Shown here: positions 32,401-33,985 of the stretch, piece after piece
Layout of the letters: every line of letters begins with the position of its first letter
How positions within the stretch are numbered: position 1 is the stretch's first letter
Source: Bacteroidales bacterium
GTDB lineage: Bacteria; Bacteroidota; Bacteroidia; Bacteroidales; ML635J-15
NCBI GenBank assembly: GCA_017551515.1
Contig: JAFZLK010000014.1
Location: forward strand, 1 to 33,985
Length of the DNA: 33,985 nt
Direction of reading: 5' to 3'
Translations under genes and position numbers: made by a program
Notes under the pieces: model-generated
Database searches by the model: none
Told to the model about the DNA's origin: nothing
Seen by the model: only the letters and a program-made list of their open reading frames with translations

Positions 32401-33985
32401 GCAGCATCACTTGCGAAGGTACTGCCCAATACGTATATACATATACCGATTGTGCAGGACATACGGCTACATGGACGTTTACATACACGATAGAGCGCGA
32501 GGACTTCACAATGCCTGCTGACGGCAGTCTGACAGTAGCCTGTGCATCTGAAATTACCGCACCGACTTTGCCTACCGTCACTGATGCCTGTGGCACCACA
32601 TTGACAGGTACGCTTAAGAGCGGTTATCCGACAGCAACACCATCCTGCGAAGGCGATGTTGTGTACAAGTACACCTTCACTGATTGTGCGGGTAACGGCC
32701 ACGACTGGACATACACCTACACAATCGAGCGCAACGACTTCGACATGCCTGACGACGACGGTACGACAGTAGCCTGCGCATCAGAAATTTCCGCACCGGC
32801 TTTGCCGACCGTTACCGATAACTGCGGTAATGCCCTGACAGGAACTCTCAAGAGTGGCTACCCGACATCAACTCCGTCCTGCGAAGGCGATGTTGTGTAC
32901 AAATACACATTTACCGATTGTGCGGGCAACAGCCACGACTGGACTTACACCTACACAATCGAGCGCAACGACTTCGACATGCCTGACGACGACGGCACGA
33001 CAGTAGCCTGTGCATCGGAAATTACCGCACCGGCCTTGCCGACCGTTACCGACAACTGCGGTAATGCCCTGACAGGAACTCTCAAGAGCGGTTATCCGAC
33101 ATCAACACCATCCTGCGAAGGCGAAGTTGTATACAAGTACACCTTCACCGACTGCGAAGGCAACGGCCACGACTGGACTTACACCTACACAATCGAGCGT
33201 AACGACTTCGACATGCCTGACGACGACGGCACGACAGTAGCCTGCGCATCGGAAATCACAGCGCCAGACTTGCCTGAAGTCACCGATGCTTGTGGTACCG
33301 CACTGACCGGAACTCTCAAGAGCGGCTACCCGACATCTGCTCCGTCCTGCGAAGGCGATGTTGTGTACAAGTACACATTCACCGATTGTGCGGGCAATGT
33401 CCACGACTGGACTTACACCTACACAATCGAGCGTAATGACTTCGACATGCCTGACGACGACGGCACGACAGTAGCCTGCGCATCGGAAATCACGGCACCA
33501 GACTTGCCCGAAGTCACCGATGCTTGTGGTACCGCACTGACCGGAACTCTCAAGAGCGGCTACCCGACATCTGCTCCGTCCTGCGAAGGCGATGTTGTGT
33601 ACAAGTACACCTTCACCGATTGTGCTGGTAACAGCCACGACTGGACATACACATACACGATTGAGCGCAACGACTTCGACATGCCTGACGACGACGGCAC
33701 GACAGTAGCCTGCGCATCAGAAATTTCCGCACCGGCCTTGCCGACTGTTACCGACAACTGCGGCAATGCACTGACCGGAACTCTTAAGAGTGGTTATCCG
33801 ACAGAAGCACCAGCCTGCAATGGAGATGTTGTTTACAAGTACACCTTCACCGACTGCGCAGGCAACGGCCACGACTGGACTTACACCTACACAATCGAGC
33901 GCAACGACTTCGACATGCCTGACGACGACGGCACGACAGTAGCCTGTGCATCGGAAATTACCGCACCGGCCTTGCCGACCGTTAC
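26457..33985 (+). CDS. Giant secreted SprB/HYR-type adhesin (C-terminus beyond the window)
   Basis: The frame is open for 2,509 codons to the edge. The signal peptide ends LFAQ near residue 31; a second ATG at 26475 would also leave one. Modules: a Bacteroidota N-terminal domain with CCYTTPSPAWFYM and DIDFVCWGPF (about 100-265); three Ig/PKD-like domains (about 270-535); a beta-helix (about 540-660) interrupted by a jelly-roll-like module (about 662-840); a Gly-rich, partly collagen-like stretch (862-1192); further PKD-like domains; a SprB repeat (VSCNGYDDG...GTYTVTITDNN, about 1665-1735); HYR-like domains; and the 78-residue array. It is probably a surface adhesin exported by type IX secretion, by analogy with SprB; the sorting domain is not visible. 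Confidence 0.93.
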   Translation, partial: MKYRFVMKRLKRLLSGAFLGMFVFWGNALFAQNYSTINFRSSDDSVAYMRLQELRGMEIDEMTADELEEYKYYKNSDLDQKYQPLNMFKAGSSSFCRNAIAFCTAEGVYSYAAGTSDAQALDFSSGGTNISCCYTTPSPAWFYMRAASDGDLLIFMEHSGGYDIDFVCWGPFTAASTQELLNNCVSSLQTSPNHGNHRPTNGNHSGNMGGYPDGNVIDCSYSVEATEWCYIPNVHAGDWYIFLITNYSKRPGTISFQSQYQSWMTSSSAAATDCNIIADLNPSTPICAGTTLSITCSDVTGAESYKWYYLGATRNETVGSGTQIATTRNLSRTNATTAMTGWYAVDIRMSSIRTSRFLTYVNVMPKPTAPTVSASPSAICRGQQNATITVTNPASGTSYSWSSGESGTSISVSPTSARTYYVTASLTTTNNNPNTNSSETKTCTSTASAWVSVNTPPSVSITPAESTICDGNSIQLSTSVSNCDGCSYSWSNGLSGANPTASPSGSTTYTLTVTNSNGCTATANATVNTTSGGGAGSCNVVYVNTTGGGNGLSPYEPTDIFTALSNFTCSGALICMEVGTYNIDVPLELGSNITLEGGYFNDFKQKTSEAGATTIYRTNTYTNGSPIAPRIVAVEAGSGTSNFALHDLTIQTANAQTLPAATSGYTENFESTAGTAYNTAGNMPSGWYSYTTATGSNIVAPHVCSGSLYNFYHSGSQSLNLESGTNANNIAYAVMPAFSSRSYSFISFYYRQESVSQGLLEVGYVTARTPAGCGNFVSIQTIVASSTIHEEFVDISSVPVNAYIAFKWQVTSGTYYACDIDDVNVYFSETSGTGNITASNFGTSTYALHLDNCSNYEIVRCQLKAGNGTAGKTGTNGTVGATGATGASGTNGEGASGDCSESAASLSAKQGGVGGSSVVSGGRGGNGAYVTGQKTSGFLWQRNDYTGYNATNGSIGSSVSGGGTAGTAGYGTTTSNATSTSSDASAFAPDPATRHGGSGGDGSVGAAGSSYTIGNTNIDYSAYFIPRKAGEGANGTPGGGGGGGAGGGYAIAMDYGATLDANDTWAIASGGSGGGGGGGGGGGTGGTGGYGGGSSFGLYLYNTGLSTITDSYIVSGTGGAGGAGGAGGAGGTGGAGGASGIYGSASTTGGGTYEGSATAYAGFGGSGGKGGSGGSGGSGGRGANGVSYKIAVVGASGLTSSSTSGYDFNLDGQTEIIAGSEEYPISRCTGVKIGISSENSSSFSSFGSNASPSSGASGSNVEYSAIGGKTPVTGGSNYTSFVNIVNPGPDLSGVTISGTNPVCCSGAYDYCLTNMPANEVVLTNWSLTTSVSGVASLASGTTGNCVSLNINNTTGAVQEATLTVELSTSCCGIVRVITQTITIKPTVPSISLGYSPSWCLGENNTISMANVLDGSLYCDLTYRWEHNGSPLDGTTTSYTVNNVSDADGGTYTLVVADACETRRIDANITVNPLPVINVSQDEIPCAGQVGHFAISSSENADIYYTINNELGGAVQGPVHVTAGASTEVSFTVSENSILTITGASFAGCSADMEALYPLAVYNPTMDVYAGSDTTVCGRSTRLKANAVFHDGITWSATWTTDDTDITIANPHLYNSMVTLADDVPLPHTSTFTWTVRNLQCNVERNDVVQITFSTLEASIDELINVSCNGYDDGRITVVADNGGVGSSYTYAWSDDNNRTGNTANGLAPGTYTVTITDNNSCVATLSAEITEPDELTASISASTIHCTGETATLTNTASGGTTPYVYSWSADSGITLGSTSSSETTSTLISNTARVTATACTATYSVVLTVTDDHSCSDEKTVQITIDDQTAPTIAGTIPTKNVEGCSATLTTLYPACTTVSALIDEATALGGTLSITDNCTSTSDLRVSVLETNTGSCPIVVTRTYTITDNCNKSSTVSQTINVNTPDNITFTGGTNAITVNCVIGIDAPHTITPSVMPTVKDACGRDISSSYSLTTSPNLSSITCEGTAQYVYTYTDCAGHTATWTFTYTIEREDFTMPADGSLTVACASEITAPTLPTVTDACGTTLTGTLKSGYPTATPSCEGDVVYKYTFTDCAGNGHDWTYTYTIERNDFDMPDDDGTTVACASEISAPALPTVTDNCGNALTGTLKSGYPTSTPSCEGDVVYKYTFTDCAGNSHDWTYTYTIERNDFDMPDDDGTTVACASEITAPALPTVTDNCGNALTGTLKSGYPTSTPSCEGEVVYKYTFTDCEGNGHDWTYTYTIERNDFDMPDDDGTTVACASEITAPDLPEVTDACGTALTGTLKSGYPTSAPSCEGDVVYKYTFTDCAGNVHDWTYTYTIERNDFDMPDDDGTTVACASEITAPDLPEVTDACGTALTGTLKSGYPTSAPSCEGDVVYKYTFTDCAGNSHDWTYTYTIERNDFDMPDDDGTTVACASEISAPALPTVTDNCGNALTGTLKSGYPTEAPACNGDVVYKYTFTDCAGNGHDWTYTYTIERNDFDMPDDDGTTVACASEITAPALPTV
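28440..28965 (+). other. Jelly-roll-like module inserted in the adhesin beta-helix
   Basis: Residues about 662-836 read as a discrete domain (YTENFESTAG...MPSGW...GSQSLNLES...AYIAFKWQV...CDIDDVNVYF), the layout of cleaved-adhesin/MAM-like modules. The flanks (FALHDLTIQTANAQ before; NITASNFGTSTYALHLDNC after) look like neighbouring beta-helix rungs. The DNA is more AT-rich than the surrounding segments. Confidence 0.55.
29041..30030 (+). repeat. Glycine-rich and collagen-like coding repeat
   Basis: The first part has consecutive Gly-X-Y triplets (GTA GKT GTN GTV GAT GAT GAS GTN), then long Gly runs (29663-29722) and GGA/GGS triplets (29805-29875, 29950-30005). DNA is dominated by GGT/GGC/GGA codons, so strand slippage is plausible. 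Confidence 0.85.
31440..31665 (+). other. SprB repeat domain in the adhesin
   Basis: LINVSCNGYDDGRITVVADN, YTYAWSDDNN, GLAPGTYTVTITDNNSC and AEITEPDEL follow the SprB-repeat pattern (C-x-G-x-x-D-G, Y-x-W-S, L-x-P-G-T-Y-x-V-x-V-x-D), known from the Flavobacterium gliding adhesin SprB. Confidence 0.85.
32502..33985 (+). repeat. Tandem 234-bp repeats (78 residues, HYR-like), continuing past the edge
   Basis: Units start at 32502, 32736, 32970, 33204, 33438, 33672 and 33906 (the last truncated), exactly 234 bases apart. Each begins DF-x-MP and ends YTYTIER(N). Four cysteines fall at positions 14, 30, 49 and 62. Two alternative versions of the middle occur (TDNCGNALTG versus TDACGTxLTG). A more divergent unit (about 32280-32501) precedes the array. 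Confidence 0.95.

Noticed and set aside
31865..33766. Long minus-strand frames (31865-32599, 32388-32702, 33102-33638, 33560-33766)
   Set aside because: They mirror the adhesin repeats on the coding strand; the plus frame is continuous, has a signal peptide and recognisable domains.
32502..33985. CRISPR-like regular repeats
   Set aside because: The 234-bp units are coding, contiguous and without spacers.

Overview
The window looks like a chromosome segment from an uncultured or gut-type member of the Bacteroidales (phylum Bacteroidota). The evidence is the recurring TAnnTTTG -7 promoter element, often with a TTTG/TTG -33 element, a general lack of Shine-Dalgarno sequences, lipid and T9SS-type genes typical of the phylum (UbiA-family prenyltransferase, TPR-PD40-OmpA proteins, SprB-type adhesin) and glycosidases with secretory signals. 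I see no rRNA, tRNA, CRISPR array, prophage or intact insertion sequence.

Layout. 1-1528 (minus): the start of a truncated membrane protein gene, then a two-gene chromate transporter pair (each a half-size CHR domain). 1741-5209 (plus): a tight operon of a DUF2520 Rossmann protein, a KdsC-like HAD phosphatase and a secreted M6-like metalloprotease. 5259-8593 (minus): a GH3-GH29 glycosidase operon. 8665-12857 (minus): two tandem paralogues with TPR and PD40 repeats; only the first-listed (8665-10740) keeps the OmpA domain and resembles the T9SS protein PorE. Between them lies an array of mini-hairpins. 13155-13425: a probable independent structured non-coding RNA with its own promoter and intrinsic terminator, followed by a small envelope protein. 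14322-14969: a toxin-antitoxin pair with a PIN toxin and a palindromic operator over its promoter. 15040-17708: aquaporin Z (minus), then a UbiA prenyltransferase and Maf (plus). 17749-24240 is an accessory stretch: a uracil-DNA-glycosylase-like protein, a periplasmic protein with an internal duplication, hipB-hipA, a DUF4143 ATPase behind a tandem palindromic operator, and a small XRE regulator. 24568-26165 (minus): a small outer-membrane barrel and methionine aminopeptidase. 26457 to the end (plus): the first 2,509 codons of a giant secreted adhesin, open to the window edge, ending inside an array of 234-bp (78-residue, four-cysteine) repeats.

How the parts fit. The adhesin has a signal peptide and a SprB repeat, so it is a plausible client of the type IX secretion system, with which the PorE-like protein would be associated; the adhesin C-terminus lies outside the window, so a sorting domain cannot be seen. 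The GH3 and GH29 enzymes form a small glycan-degrading unit without SusC/SusD. Two toxin-antitoxin modules and the ATPase/UDG-like genes suggest a small defence or stability island.

The least expected signals are in non-coding DNA: three unlinked promoters (chromate transporter, UbiA, Map) carry heptads related to TCGTAAA in near-identical phase with the -7 box; the candidate ncRNA; the array of short stems whose sequences vary while pairing is mostly kept; and a 45-bp duplicated gene tail that looks like the scar of a deleted paralogue. Several ATG starts are preferred here over upstream in-frame TTG codons because those TTGs fall inside or upstream of the promoter -7 box.
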